From: Blautia glucerasea
GTDB lineage: Bacteria > Bacillota > Clostridia > Lachnospirales > Lachnospiraceae
DNA length: 54,352 nt
Direction of reading: 5' to 3'
Assembly: GCF_013304385.1 (NCBI RefSeq)
Contig: NZ_JAAITU010000026.1
Coordinates: 1-54,352 of the forward strand
The translations under genes were made by a program, and so were the position numbers. The notes beneath the pieces were generated by a model. The model saw only the letters and a program-made list of their open reading frames with translations, had not been told where the DNA came from and searched no databases. Below are positions 8,771 to 17,380 of the stretch, piece by piece (position 1 is the stretch's first letter; each line of letters starts with the position of its first letter).

Positions 8771-9739
8771 TTGTATGATTATGGAATCGGCACTTTGGAA
8801 AAGTATGGTCTTACAGCTGAAGGAACCAGCAGGACCCGTGGAGCTGTTCTTTGCAGAACACAGAAGGGGCTATTTCTTCTAAGGGAATACTGGGGATCGG
8901 AAAAAAAACTGGCCATGCAGCAACGGCTTTTAAAAAAGCTGTCAGAGGCAGGATACAGTGTGGATCTTTACCTGGAAAACCAGGAAGGGCAGCTGATAAC
9001 AAAGAATAAAGACGACATTCCATTTACCTTACAATACTGGTATGAGGGCAGAGAATGTGATACAAAGTCCAAAGCAGATATTTTGGAGAGTGTACGTATC
9101 CTGGCAGTATTACATACTCATATGTGTCTTCCGGCAGAGGGGATTTATCAGGAAAAATCTCTTAAGGATGAGTATTTACGTCATAACCAGGAGCTGCGTA
9201 AAATCCGGAAGTTTATTCGGAAGAATGGGGCAGGTAGTGCTTTTGAAAAGGAATATCTGGCTAATGTCCAGTGGTTTCTGGAAAGAGCAGAGGTAGCGCT
9301 TGGAAAGCTGCAGGACTCCGATTACGAAGCACTCCGACAGCAGACAAAGGAAGCAGGCTGGATCTGTCATGGGGAATATAATCAGCATAATGTGTTAATA
9401 CTGAAAAAGGGAACAGCAGTGACCAATTTTGGTCATTTCAGGTTTGATGTCCAGATGGCAGATTTGTACCGTTTTATGAGGAAAATATTGGAAAAATATA
9501 ACTGGGATCCACAGCTTGGCAAGGACATGCTGAAAGAATACGATGCTGTACGGCGGATTTCGCCTGCAGAAAGGGAGAATCTGAAGATCCGTTTTCTTTA
9601 TCCGGAGAAGTACTGGAAGCTGGCAAATTACTATTTCTCCCACAATAAAGCATGGATTTCGGAGAAAAATGTGGAAAAACAACGGAAGATCATTGAGCAG
9701 AAAGAGATTTGGGCAGACTTCACCAAAAAGGCTTTTTAG
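8771..9739 (+). CDS. CotS-family spore coat protein (kinase-fold)
   Basis: A 322-aa protein resembling CotS/YutH/YsxE spore coat proteins, which have an aminoglycoside-phosphotransferase-like fold. Features are a GLTAEGTSRTRGAVLCRTQKGLFLLREY lobe (about 15-40), a YWYEGRECDTKSKADI segment (about 92-107), and the remnant of the catalytic loop in WICHGEYNQHNVLIL (about 196-210). FGHFRFDVQMADLYRFMRKI stands in for the DFG-like region. In typical kinases the loop reads HGDxxxxN; here it is HGEYNQHN, so activity is doubtful. The start is TTG at 8771 behind GAGGGGG. Coat-family function and expression in the mother cell are inferred from the family. Confidence 0.75.
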   Translation: MYDYGIGTLEKYGLTAEGTSRTRGAVLCRTQKGLFLLREYWGSEKKLAMQQRLLKKLSEAGYSVDLYLENQEGQLITKNKDDIPFTLQYWYEGRECDTKSKADILESVRILAVLHTHMCLPAEGIYQEKSLKDEYLRHNQELRKIRKFIRKNGAGSAFEKEYLANVQWFLERAEVALGKLQDSDYEALRQQTKEAGWICHGEYNQHNVLILKKGTAVTNFGHFRFDVQMADLYRFMRKILEKYNWDPQLGKDMLKEYDAVRRISPAERENLKIRFLYPEKYWKLANYYFSHNKAWISEKNVEKQRKIIEQKEIWADFTKKAF

Positions 9740-9776
9740 GAAGCATTAAAAACAGCCCGCTAAAAGGCGAAAATTC

Positions 9777-9805
9777 TTGACAATGCCCAGTAAAAGGTAT
9801 ATATA
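9777..9805 (+). promoter_or_regulatory. SigA promoter of hup
   Basis: TTGACA (9777-9782) and TATATA (9800-9805) with a 17-bp spacer, 72 bp upstream of the HU start. Confidence 0.75.
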
Positions 9806-9877
9806 TAGAGGATAGAGCGCTGTCGCCATCGGCAGTTGCCACGAACTAGAAAGAGATCATTTAGAGGAGGAAACACC

Positions 9878-10153
9878 ATGAATAAAACAGAATTAGTAGC
9901 AGCTATGGCGAAAGAGACAAATTTATCAAAGAAAGACGTTGAGGCTGTTCTGAAATCTTTTGTTGACGTTGTATCTGGCGAGCTGAAAAAAGGAGAGAAA
10001 GTTCAGTTAGTGGGCTTTGGTACTTTTGAAGTAAGCGAGAGAGCTGCTAGAGAGGGAAGAAATCCTCAGACTGGTGAGACAATGAAGATTGAGGCTTCCA
10101 AGGCTCCTAAGTTTAAAGCTGGAAAAGCCCTGAAGGATATGATCAACGAGTAA
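9878..10153 (+). CDS. hup: HU-family DNA-binding protein
   Basis: A 91-aa histone-like protein that bends and compacts DNA. The sequence starts MNKTELVAAMAKETNLSKKD and carries the HU signature GFGTFEVSERAAREGRNPQT (about 46-65), with the beta-arm GRNPQTGETMKI. The start at 9878 is chosen because GAGGAGG lies 7 bp upstream; a longer in-frame extension from 9836 would be unlike any HU. It opens the hup-rqcP-yabP-yabQ-divIC-spoIIE block and is separated from rqcP by only 5 bp. Confidence 0.95.
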   Translation: MNKTELVAAMAKETNLSKKDVEAVLKSFVDVVSGELKKGEKVQLVGFGTFEVSERAAREGRNPQTGETMKIEASKAPKFKAGKALKDMINE

Positions 10154-10158
10154 AGAAT

Positions 10159-10398
10159 ATGCGTCTTGATAAATTTTTGAAGGTTTCCCGTCTGATCAAG
10201 CGTCGCACTGTGGCTAATGAAGCCTGTGATGCAGGGCGTGTAATGGTGAATGACAAGCCTGCCAAAGCATCCGCACAGGTGAAAGCGGGAGATATTATAG
10301 AGATCCAGTTCGGCAGTCGTAATGTGAAGGTAGAAGTGCTGGACGTAAAAGAAACCGTTAAAAAAGAAGATGTGGAGAATCTGTACAGATACCTTTAA
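10159..10398 (+). CDS. rqcP: S4-domain ribosome quality-control factor RqcP (YabO)
   Basis: A 79-aa protein that is almost entirely an S4 RNA-binding domain: MRLDKFLKVSRLIKRRTVAN, then AGRVMVNDKPAKASAQVKAGD (about 26-46). In Bacillus, RqcP binds stalled 50S subunits and helps RqcH add C-terminal alanine tails. Length and the position just before yabP match the Bacillus yabO locus. It lies 5 bp after hup and is followed by a GC-rich terminator, so it is probably co-transcribed with hup. Confidence 0.9.
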   Translation: MRLDKFLKVSRLIKRRTVANEACDAGRVMVNDKPAKASAQVKAGDIIEIQFGSRNVKVEVLDVKETVKKEDVENLYRYL

Positions 10399-10414
10399 CA
10401 GACATTTATATCGC

Positions 10415-10450
10415 ACCCGACCGGGAAGAACCGGCCGGGTCTATTTTTTT
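10415..10450 (+). terminator. Intrinsic terminator of hup-rqcP
   Basis: ACCCGACCGG (10415-10424) pairs with CCGGCCGGGT (10431-10440) with one mismatch around a GAAGAA loop. A T7 tract follows at 10444-10450. It separates the housekeeping pair from the sporulation genes. Confidence 0.9.
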
Positions 10451-10497
10451 CTGAAAAAGCATACACTGACATAAAGGATACTTTCAGGAGGGCATTT

Positions 10498-10779
10498 TTG
10501 GAAGGAAAAAACGAAAACATGCCTCACAAACTGACCTTTGAAAACAGAACCTCCGGAACTATAACAGGAGTCAGGGATGTGACGTCTTTTGACGAAAAGG
10601 AGATCATTTTTCTTACAACCCAGGGAAAGCTGAAATTAAAAGGGGAACAGATGCATGTGAAAAGGCTGGATCTGAAACAGGGAGAAGTGGAAGTGGAAGG
10701 AAAGCTGGAGGAAGCGGTATACCAGTCAGGAAACAGTCTGAAAAAAGAAGAACCGTTATTAAAAAGGATGTTTCGCTGA
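10498..10779 (+). CDS. yabP: Sporulation protein YabP
   Basis: A 93-aa YabP/YqfC-type protein: HKLTFENRTSGTITGVRDVTSFDEKEIIFLTTQGKLKLKGEQMHVKRLDLKQGEVEVEGKL is a short beta-rich domain covering residues 10-70. In Bacillus yabP is needed for normal spore formation, with unknown biochemistry. The start is TTG at 10498, decided by CAGGAGGG 5 bp upstream; the next ATG at 10519 has no ribosome site. It precedes yabQ by 3 bp. Confidence 0.85.
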   Translation: MEGKNENMPHKLTFENRTSGTITGVRDVTSFDEKEIIFLTTQGKLKLKGEQMHVKRLDLKQGEVEVEGKLEEAVYQSGNSLKKEEPLLKRMFR

Positions 10780-10782
10780 TCT

Positions 10783-11295
10783 GTGGAAAGCTATATCCAT
10801 TATGAATTCCTCCTTCTGATCCAGTCAGTGTATACCGGGGCTGCCCTTCTTTTGTGCTACAGCTGTCTATTGATCCTTCGCAGACTGCTTCCTCATTCCA
10901 GGCTGGGGGTAATGGCAGAAGACCTGATCTACTGGCTTTTTGCAGGATGCTTCCTGTCTGTCAGGCTGTATGATAAAAACCAGGGAATACTTAGGCTTTT
11001 TCTGGCTGCAGGGCTTCTTTTGGGGGCTTTTGCTGCAAAAAAGCTGATAGAACCTGTTTTTATAAGCCTTACTGTAAAGATTTTGGAATATCCGTTGAAA
11101 ATTGTAAAAATCCTGATAAAGAGGTTGCTATTTTGGGCTGAAAGATGTAAAATTTCAGTATGCGAGTTTGCAAGCAGGTGGGGAAAGTGTCCCTTTCGGA
11201 AGGAATTTCACACCCATGCGAAGAAAAACGCAAAAAGGAGTTGGCAGTTTGGCAGGGTCAGGCAAAAAGAAACGAAAAAAGAAAACAGGATATAA
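10783..11295 (+). CDS. yabQ: Spore cortex protein YabQ
   Basis: A 170-aa membrane protein. About four hydrophobic stretches are visible (about 8-32, 45-62, 66-83 and 88-110), followed by a basic tail rich in K and R. It belongs to the YabQ family, in Bacillus required for spore cortex formation and made in the mother cell. The start is GTG at 10783, 3 bp after yabP, with a weak upstream AAGGATG, so translational coupling is likely. Its 3' end overlaps divIC by about 80 bp, and both products use that DNA to encode lysine-rich segments. Confidence 0.85.
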   Translation: MESYIHYEFLLLIQSVYTGAALLLCYSCLLILRRLLPHSRLGVMAEDLIYWLFAGCFLSVRLYDKNQGILRLFLAAGLLLGAFAAKKLIEPVFISLTVKILEYPLKIVKILIKRLLFWAERCKISVCEFASRWGKCPFRKEFHTHAKKNAKRSWQFGRVRQKETKKENRI

Positions 11296-11563
11296 CCGTC
11301 TCGGAATGCTGACCATTGCAGTGACTGTTCTGATGCTTTTGGGGATTCTCATGATGCAGAGCCGGGATATCAGCGATAAGATTGCTGTCTATGATGCAAG
11401 GGCTGCAGCACTTGAGCAGGATCTGGAAGAGCAGAAGAGCCGTACTGAGGAGATCGATAAGTACAAGGCATATATGAAGACTGACGAGTATGCCGAGCAG
11501 GTTGCCAGAGAGCGGCTTGGTCTGGTAAAGGACAATGAGATCATTTTTGAAGAAGAAAAATAG
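11216..11563 (+). CDS. divIC: Septum formation initiator DivIC/FtsB
   Basis: A 115-aa bitopic membrane protein: a basic cytoplasmic stretch (KKKRKKK), one membrane helix (MLTIAVTVLMLLGILMM, about 31-47), and an extracytoplasmic coiled coil (ARAAALEQDLEEQKSRTEEI). The ending ARERLGLVKDNEIIFEE is typical. It bridges FtsL and other divisome proteins. The ATG at 11216 with GAAGGA upstream is preferred over an in-frame TTG at 11168. The position between yabQ and spoIIE is the conserved Bacillus order. Confidence 0.88.
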   Translation: MRRKTQKGVGSLAGSGKKKRKKKTGYNRLGMLTIAVTVLMLLGILMMQSRDISDKIAVYDARAAALEQDLEEQKSRTEEIDKYKAYMKTDEYAEQVARERLGLVKDNEIIFEEEK

Positions 11564-11642
11564 TATTTCAGCAAGATAACAGTATTTTATCGGGAACATT
11601 TTAAAGAGAGACCATAACTGTGAAGTTACATAATAGTTATGA

Positions 11643-11678
11643 AAGATCGCAAAAAAGATCGCAAAAAAATCGCAAAAG
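11643..11678 (+). repeat. Three tandem GATCGCAAAAAA-like units upstream of spoIIE
   Basis: GATCGCAAAAAA, GATCGCAAAAAA and ATCGCAAAAG follow one another with a 12-bp period. The A-tracts are nearly helically phased, so intrinsic DNA bending is plausible. They lie about 45-80 bp upstream of the spoIIE -35 element. Confidence 0.7.
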
Positions 11679-11720
11679 AGGAAATCCTGACGAAAACTTT
11701 TTACAGGCATATGCCTGTGT

Positions 11721-11753
11721 TTGACAGATATTTCCCTGTTCATCCCTTATAAT
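11721..11753 (+). promoter_or_regulatory. Candidate Spo0A-activated spoIIE promoter with 21-bp spacing
   Basis: TTGACA (11721-11726) and TATAAT (11748-11753) are good hexamers but 21 bp apart. This is abnormal for sigma-A alone. It is the spacing known for Bacillus spoIIE, where Spo0A~P activates sigma-A RNA polymerase. TTTGACAGA (11720-11728) matches the inverted Spo0A box TTYGACAAA at 8 of 9 positions and covers the -35 element. Confidence 0.65.
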
Positions 11754-11819
11754 ATCAGACTGTGAACAGTGCGGATGACCCGCACAGGCAGGAGCGTTGT
11801 TGTAAGGGGAGGGGAGAAT

Positions 11820-13313
11820 ATGCAGGAATGGATGATTGCCATGCTCGCACTCAGCATTATGCTGATTGTCCGGGACATGGCAAAAACTATCTTGTCAGGG
11901 AAAGGGAGGCGTATGGAGGAAGCATTTCCCCTGTACGAAAGCCATCCTCAGAAAGAAAAAGTAGAGAAATATGCAGAATCCTTTCAGAAGCTGGCAGACA
12001 CCTTTTACGGGATGCCATACAGGAAGGATTATTTAAGCTCTGGGCAGGTAGAGCAGATTCTGAAGGACACAGGAGAGAATGTGTGTACCAGATGTTATCA
12101 GCAGGAGCTTTGCTGGAGGGAGAACCAGCAGCAGATGTGTACCTGGGCCGGGGAACTGATCCGTGCTGTGGAAGAAGGAGATCCTCAGAAGCTTCAGTCT
12201 GCAAAGACTCAGTGGATGAGTGTGTGCGGACGTTTTACCCAGTATTATGACCGGCTTTTGGAGAATTTTCAGCGAGAGAAGCAGCGCTTGATCTGGGACA
12301 ACCAGATGATCGAAGGGCGGCTGGCAGTTGCACAGCAGCTTGCTGAGATTTCAAGGCTTATGGAGATGGTAGCCAGAGATTTGTATGATATCAGCCAGCC
12401 GGATCCTGATTTTCTTGAGAGTCTGACACGCAGCCTTAAGAAAAGACACATTGTTCTGAAAACAGCTTGGGTAATGGACAAAGCAGAAGGCAGAAGGCAG
12501 ATCTTTCTCACTATGCGTGCAAGGAGCGGACAATGCATCTCCGTATCAGAGGTTTCCCAGATCCTCTCCGGAGAGTATGGCACGCCTATGACGGCTGCAG
12601 GTGATGGAAGGCGGGTGTTGAACGGAGAATTTCATACAGTCCGCTTTACGGAGGATGTAAGCTATCAGATGCTTTATGGGGTGGCACGGCTGACCAAGGA
12701 ACAGGAAAAGGTTTCCGGGGATAATTATGCATGCCGGCAGGAGGAAGAGGGCAGATTTGTGATGTGTCTTTCTGATGGCATGGGCTCCGGGGCAGAGGCC
12801 TGCAGGGAAAGCGAGATCGTAGTGGAACTATTGGAACAGTTTCTGGAATCCGGCTTTTCCCAGGAGACAGCAGCTAGGATGGTGAATACAGCTCTTGTTC
12901 TGAAGGGGCAGGAAGGTATGTTTTCTACAGTGGATATTTGTGCGGTGGATCTTTATACAGGGATCTGTGATTTCCTGAAAGCAGGAGCAGCAGCTACCTT
13001 TATCAAACGGGATCACTGGGTAGAGGCTATTTCTTCTGAGAGTCTGGCAGCAGGTCTGATGCAGCAGCCGGATTTTGAAACATCTTCACGAAAGCTATAT
13101 CATGGGGATTATGTGATCATGATGACAGACGGGGTTCTGGATGCGCTTCCTGTGGAGCGGGAAGAGGAGACTATGAAGGAGATTATCATGGATGTGCATG
13201 AGGAGGCACCTAAGGATATCAGCAGAGGAATCCTAGAGCGTGTGTTGGGATACAGTGATTATTGTGCAAAAGATGATATGACAGTCCTGGTAGCAGGAAT
13301 GTGGAGAAAATAA
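11820..13313 (+). CDS. spoIIE: SpoIIE-type PP2C phosphatase lacking the multispanning membrane domain
   Basis: From the ATG at 11820 (AGGGGAGGGGAGAAT upstream) the product has 497 aa. Residues 4-18 are a single short hydrophobic segment (WMIAMLALSIMLIV), followed by a long helical regulatory region with a Cys-rich patch (NVCTRCYQQELCWRENQQQM, about 82-101). A SpoIIE/PP2C phosphatase domain covers about 290-497, with the metal-binding LSDGMGSGAEA (about 317-327), VDICAVDLYTG, MMTDGVLDALP (about 436-446) and DDMTVLVAGMW at the end. Bacillus SpoIIE dephosphorylates SpoIIAA and activates sigma-F. Here the ten-helix domain I (about 330 aa) is missing, and the length is that of domains II plus III. 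Context (divIC before, tilS-hpt-ftsH after) is the canonical spoIIE locus. Confidence 0.88.
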   Translation: MQEWMIAMLALSIMLIVRDMAKTILSGKGRRMEEAFPLYESHPQKEKVEKYAESFQKLADTFYGMPYRKDYLSSGQVEQILKDTGENVCTRCYQQELCWRENQQQMCTWAGELIRAVEEGDPQKLQSAKTQWMSVCGRFTQYYDRLLENFQREKQRLIWDNQMIEGRLAVAQQLAEISRLMEMVARDLYDISQPDPDFLESLTRSLKKRHIVLKTAWVMDKAEGRRQIFLTMRARSGQCISVSEVSQILSGEYGTPMTAAGDGRRVLNGEFHTVRFTEDVSYQMLYGVARLTKEQEKVSGDNYACRQEEEGRFVMCLSDGMGSGAEACRESEIVVELLEQFLESGFSQETAARMVNTALVLKGQEGMFSTVDICAVDLYTGICDFLKAGAAATFIKRDHWVEAISSESLAAGLMQQPDFETSSRKLYHGDYVIMMTDGVLDALPVEREEETMKEIIMDVHEEAPKDISRGILERVLGYSDYCAKDDMTVLVAGMWRK

Positions 13314-13316
13314 ATT

Positions 13317-14732
13317 ATGTACTACAGAAAAGTAAAGGCTTACATAGAAGAATTTGAGATGATCCGTGAAGGGGATCAGGTGATCGCAGGAGTTTCCGGA
13401 GGAGGGGATTCCATGGCTATGTTGTCCTGTTTGAGGCAGTACCGGGAAGAGATGGATTTTTCCCTGAAAGTGGTACACGTGCATCACGGGATCCGGGGAG
13501 AGGAGGCAGACAGGGATGCTGCTCTTGTAAAGCAGGTGTGCAGTGACTGGCAGATTCCCTGCCAGATCCTCCGCTATGATGTACCGGATCTTGCGAAAGG
13601 ATGGAAAGTGGGTACGGAAGAGGCCGGACGAAGGGTGCGACAGGAGGCTTTTACACTGGCTTCAAAGGGATGTACCGCCAGAGTCAGGATCGCACTGGCA
13701 CACAATCAGGACGATCTTGCAGAGACTGTTGTTCACAATCTGTGCAGAGGTACAGGAATCAGGGGACTATCGGCCATGCGTCCGGTATCGGATCCGATCA
13801 TCCGACCTGTACTGTGTCTTAAGAAGCAGCAGATCCTGGAATATCTTAAGGGGGCTGGGATTCTTTATGGGCAGGACAGTACCAACTTGTCTGAAGAATA
13901 TACAAGGAACCGGATCCGTCACAGGATCCTTCCTCTTTTACAGGAGCAGATCAATCCGAAGGCTTCTGCCCATATGGCAGAAACAGCACAGCTTCTGGCT
14001 GCAGCAGGAGATTATCTGTTTGCACAGGGAGAATGTTTGCTGAAACAGTATGCCAGCTTCAAAGAAGGGGCATATTATCTGCAGGAAGACTTTTTTCGAC
14101 AGGAAAGTGCATTGGTTCCCTATGGGCTTTTAACTGCTTTTTACCAGGTGAGCGGCAGACAACAGGATTTTACATCTTTACATGTGAAGGATATACAGAA
14201 GCTGGTCAGCAGACAGGTAGGCCGTCAGGTACAGCTTCCCTATGGCATGCGGGCAGTACGTACTTATCAAGGGATTTCTCTTTTACCTGGCTCACAGCAT
14301 GAGGATGGGAAACAGACGGAAGAACAGCTGGAAGAATATAGGAAGGGTTGGGTTATCCCCATACCCGGCAGTGTAAAGTGTCCGCTGGGAATGGTTTCTG
14401 CCAGAGTTTTTTCTTATGAAGGTCAGAAGATTGAAGAAAATAAGTATACGAAATGGCTGGATTATGATACAATATATAGTAGTCTGTCTGTGCGCACCAG
14501 GAGTCCGGGGGATTACCTGGTGATCGATCAGAAAGGAAACAGGAAAAAACTGAACCGCTGTTTTATTGACGATAAGATACCCAGGGAGAAACGGGAACAG
14601 CTTCCCCTGATCGCAGCCGGTGAGGAAATCCTGTGGATCATAGGCGGAAGGATCAGTGAAAAACATAAGATTACCCAGACTACTGTCAGGGTAATAGAAT
14701 TACAATACCAAGGAGGAACCATCCATGAGTGA
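13317..14732 (+). CDS. tilS: tRNA(Ile)-lysidine synthetase
   Basis: A 471-aa PP-loop ATPase that modifies C34 of the CAU-anticodon tRNA-Ile to lysidine. The ATP-binding loop is VIAGVSGGGDSMAML (about 22-36), followed by VVHVHHGIRGEEADRDA (about 54-70) and ALAHNQDDLAETVVHNLCRG (about 130-149). RNRIRHRILPLL lies near 201, and a C-terminal TilS domain includes SVRTRSPGDYLVI and KLNRCFIDDKIPREKREQLP. Length is normal. It follows spoIIE after 3 bp and overlaps hpt by 8 bp, so translation is coupled. Confidence 0.95.
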   Translation: MYYRKVKAYIEEFEMIREGDQVIAGVSGGGDSMAMLSCLRQYREEMDFSLKVVHVHHGIRGEEADRDAALVKQVCSDWQIPCQILRYDVPDLAKGWKVGTEEAGRRVRQEAFTLASKGCTARVRIALAHNQDDLAETVVHNLCRGTGIRGLSAMRPVSDPIIRPVLCLKKQQILEYLKGAGILYGQDSTNLSEEYTRNRIRHRILPLLQEQINPKASAHMAETAQLLAAAGDYLFAQGECLLKQYASFKEGAYYLQEDFFRQESALVPYGLLTAFYQVSGRQQDFTSLHVKDIQKLVSRQVGRQVQLPYGMRAVRTYQGISLLPGSQHEDGKQTEEQLEEYRKGWVIPIPGSVKCPLGMVSARVFSYEGQKIEENKYTKWLDYDTIYSSLSVRTRSPGDYLVIDQKGNRKKLNRCFIDDKIPREKREQLPLIAAGEEILWIIGGRISEKHKITQTTVRVIELQYQGGTIHE

Positions 14733-15252
14733 GAAGATCAGAGTATTAATTAATGAAGAAAAGGTTGATGCACGTATCCGTGAGATTGCAGCCAAGATCA
14801 GCAAGGAGTATGAAGGCAGGGAGATCCATATGATCTGCGTGCTGAAAGGCGGAGTATTCTTTATGTGTGAGCTGGCAAAGCGGATCACTGTGCCTGTAAC
14901 TCTTGATTTTATGTCTGTATCCAGCTATGGGGATGACACCAAATCCAGTGGTGTGGTAAAGATTGTCAAGGATCTGGATCAGCCCCTGGAAGGCAAGGAC
15001 GTGCTGGTTGTAGAGGATATTATCGATTCAGGCAGGACTTTAAGCTATTTGATGAAGGTGTTAAAGGCAAGAAAGCCTAACAGTATCCATTTGTGTACAC
15101 TTCTGGACAAGCCGGACAGGAGGGTGGTACAGGATGTTCAGGTTGACCATTGCTGCTTTGAGATTCCCGATGAATTTGTAGTAGGTTATGGACTGGATTA
15201 TGCCCAGAGATACAGAAACCTTCCGTATATCGGAGTGGTAGAATTTGAATAA
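14725..15252 (+). CDS. hpt: Hypoxanthine phosphoribosyltransferase
   Basis: A 175-aa type I phosphoribosyltransferase for purine salvage (hypoxanthine/guanine plus PRPP). The PRPP-binding motif is VLVVEDIIDSGRTLSYL (about 92-108). Other family features are the ICVLKGGVFFMCELAKRI strand-helix (about 34-51), the flexible loop MSVSSYGDDTKSSG (about 61-74), and the C-terminal DEFVVGYGLDYAQRYRNLPYIGV. AGGAGGAACC precedes the ATG. The tilS-hpt-ftsH order is conserved in Firmicutes. Confidence 0.95.
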   Translation: MSEKIRVLINEEKVDARIREIAAKISKEYEGREIHMICVLKGGVFFMCELAKRITVPVTLDFMSVSSYGDDTKSSGVVKIVKDLDQPLEGKDVLVVEDIIDSGRTLSYLMKVLKARKPNSIHLCTLLDKPDRRVVQDVQVDHCCFEIPDEFVVGYGLDYAQRYRNLPYIGVVEFE

Positions 15253-15285
15253 GACAGAAGTGACCATGAAAGGAGAACTAGTTAA

Positions 15286-17142
15286 GTGAACAAGCAATCA
15301 AGCAGAATCGGCCTGTATCTGGTATTGATTGTCGCATTGATTGCCGGGTATTTCTATCTGAACAATCAGGTGGCAACCCAGAGCAATTATACGATGGGCC
15401 AGCTGGAAAAAGCATTGAAGAACGGTGAGGTTGCAGATGCAAAGATTCACCAGAACAGCGAGGTTCCCACAGGCTATATCACAGCAGATATTACAGATGT
15501 GGGACAGAAGCGGGTATATGTGACAGACGTAAATGAGGCGGATACGCTTTTGAGAGGATATGGACTGGATCCTGTGATGGAGGATGTACAAAGGACCAGT
15601 GTTTTCTTATCCAGTATACTTCCTGTTTTTCTGACATGCGGGATAGTGCTCCTTTTTATGGTGATGATGAACCGGCAGGTGTCCGGCGGAGGCGGAGGCA
15701 ATGCCAGGATGATGGATTTCGGCAAAAGCCGTGCCAGGATGATGACACCGGATGACAGGAAGATCACCTTTTCCAATGTGGCAGGTCTTCAGGAAGAAAA
15801 AGAAGATCTGGTGGAAGTGGTGGATTTCCTGAAAGCACCTCAGAAGTATACAAAAGTAGGAGCCAGGATCCCTAAAGGTGTTCTTCTTGTAGGTCCTCCC
15901 GGTACAGGTAAGACTCTTTTGGCAAAAGCAGTGGCAGGAGAGGCTGGAGTGCCTTTCTTCTCTATCTCAGGCTCTGATTTTGTTGAGATGTTCGTAGGTG
16001 TAGGTGCTTCCCGTGTAAGAGATCTTTTTGCAGAGGGCAAGCGTCATGCACCATGTATTATCTTTATTGATGAGATCGATGCTGTGGCAAGGCAGAGAGG
16101 CACTGGTATGGGTGGCGGCCACGATGAGCGTGAGCAGACTCTGAACCAGCTTCTTGTGGAAATGGACGGCTTTGGTGTGAATGAAGGCATCATTGTGATG
16201 GCAGCTACCAACCGGGTAGATATTCTGGATCCCGCTATCTTGCGTCCTGGCCGTTTTGACCGTAAAGTGGCTGTAGGCAGGCCGGATGTGAAAGGCAGGG
16301 AAGAGATTCTCCTGGTGCATGCAAAGGAGAAGCCTCTTGGAGAAGACGTAAATCTGAAGCAGATCGCACAGACTACTGCAGGTTTTACAGGGGCAGATCT
16401 GGAGAATCTTCTGAATGAGGCTGCCATTGCAGCTGCCAAGGCAGGCAGAGTATTTATCCGTCAACAGGATATTAAGGATTCCTTTATTAAAGTAGGCATT
16501 GGCGCAGAAAAGAGAAGCAAGGTGATTTCTGACAAAGAGAAAAAGATCACAGCTTATCACGAAGCAGGTCATGCGATCCTGTTTCACGTACTTCCAGATA
16601 TGGAGCCGGTTTACACCATATCCATCATACCTACCGGTATGGGGGCTGCCGGTTATACCATGCCTTTGCCGGAGAATGATGAGATGTTTAATACCAGAGG
16701 AAAGATGCTTCAGGATATCACCACCCTGCTGGGAGGGCGTGTGGCTGAGGAGATCATCTTTGGAGATATTACTACTGGCGCTTCCAATGATATTAAGAGA
16801 GCTACCAGTGAAGCAAGAGCAATGGTGACCAAATATGGCATGTCAGAGAAGCTGGGGCTGATAGCCTATGGGGATGATGAGGACGAAGTCTTCATTGGAA
16901 GGGATCTTGCACATACAAGAGGATACAGTGAAGAAAAGGCAAAAGAAATCGACGAGGAGATTCAGAGGATCATCCGTCAGTGCCATGACCAGGCAAGGGA
17001 GATTATTTCCCAGCATATCCAGGTGCTTCACAGCTGTGCAGAACTGCTTCTTCAGAAGGAAAAAGTCCACAGAGATGAATTTGAGTCACTTTTTACAATG
17101 GAAAAAAACGGGGATAAAAAAACTAATATACAGAATGCATAA
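15286..17142 (+). CDS. ftsH: ATP-dependent membrane zinc protease FtsH
   Basis: A 618-aa AAA protease degrading misfolded and regulatory membrane proteins. Two membrane helices (about 7-24 and 103-123) flank an external domain. A Gly-rich linker (SGGGGG) leads into the AAA module: Walker [14 protein letters not shown] (about 204-216), Walker [12 protein letters not shown] (about 257-267), and the SRH region [20 protein letters not shown] (about 311-330). The protease site is HEAGH (about 425-429), with the third zinc ligand expected near SNDIKRAT. The start is GTG at 15286 behind AAAGGAGAAC. It is the last gene before the terminator at 17272. Confidence 0.97.
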   Translation: MNKQSSRIGLYLVLIVALIAGYFYLNNQVATQSNYTMGQLEKALKNGEVADAKIHQNSEVPTGYITADITDVGQKRVYVTDVNEADTLLRGYGLDPVMEDVQRTSVFLSSILPVFLTCGIVLLFMVMMNRQVSGGGGGNARMMDFGKSRARMMTPDDRKITFSNVAGLQEEKEDLVEVVDFLKAPQKYTKVGARIPKGVLLVGPPGTGKTLLAKAVAGEAGVPFFSISGSDFVEMFVGVGASRVRDLFAEGKRHAPCIIFIDEIDAVARQRGTGMGGGHDEREQTLNQLLVEMDGFGVNEGIIVMAATNRVDILDPAILRPGRFDRKVAVGRPDVKGREEILLVHAKEKPLGEDVNLKQIAQTTAGFTGADLENLLNEAAIAAAKAGRVFIRQQDIKDSFIKVGIGAEKRSKVISDKEKKITAYHEAGHAILFHVLPDMEPVYTISIIPTGMGAAGYTMPLPENDEMFNTRGKMLQDITTLLGGRVAEEIIFGDITTGASNDIKRATSEARAMVTKYGMSEKLGLIAYGDDEDEVFIGRDLAHTRGYSEEKAKEIDEEIQRIIRQCHDQAREIISQHIQVLHSCAELLLQKEKVHRDEFESLFTMEKNGDKKTNIQNA

Positions 17143-17271
17143 AAAACAAACTCCATTTTTGTGAAGTTTGTGCAGACTTTTCTGGGGAACCGTGGTACTA
17201 TAATAACCGTAAAAACCCCCCAATACATTATATAGTTTTTGCTACACCCCATAAGAAGAAATACCTTCTCC

Positions 17272-17302
17272 AAAAAAGACAGCTTATCCCGCTGTCTTTT
17301 TT
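17272..17302 (+). terminator. Intrinsic terminator after ftsH
   Basis: AAAAAAGACAGC (17272-17283) pairs with GCTGTCTTTTTT (17291-17302) around a 7-nt loop, followed by more T. A TATAAT at 17199-17204 upstream lacks a good -35, so a short separate transcript is possible but weakly supported. The rest of 17143-17380 shows nothing else. Confidence 0.9.
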
Positions 17303-17380
17303 ACTTTGTACCGGACATCTTGGAAAACTGCAAAGAGCAGACACTTGACCCGGTAACTACAACGGAAAAGAGGTTGAGTA

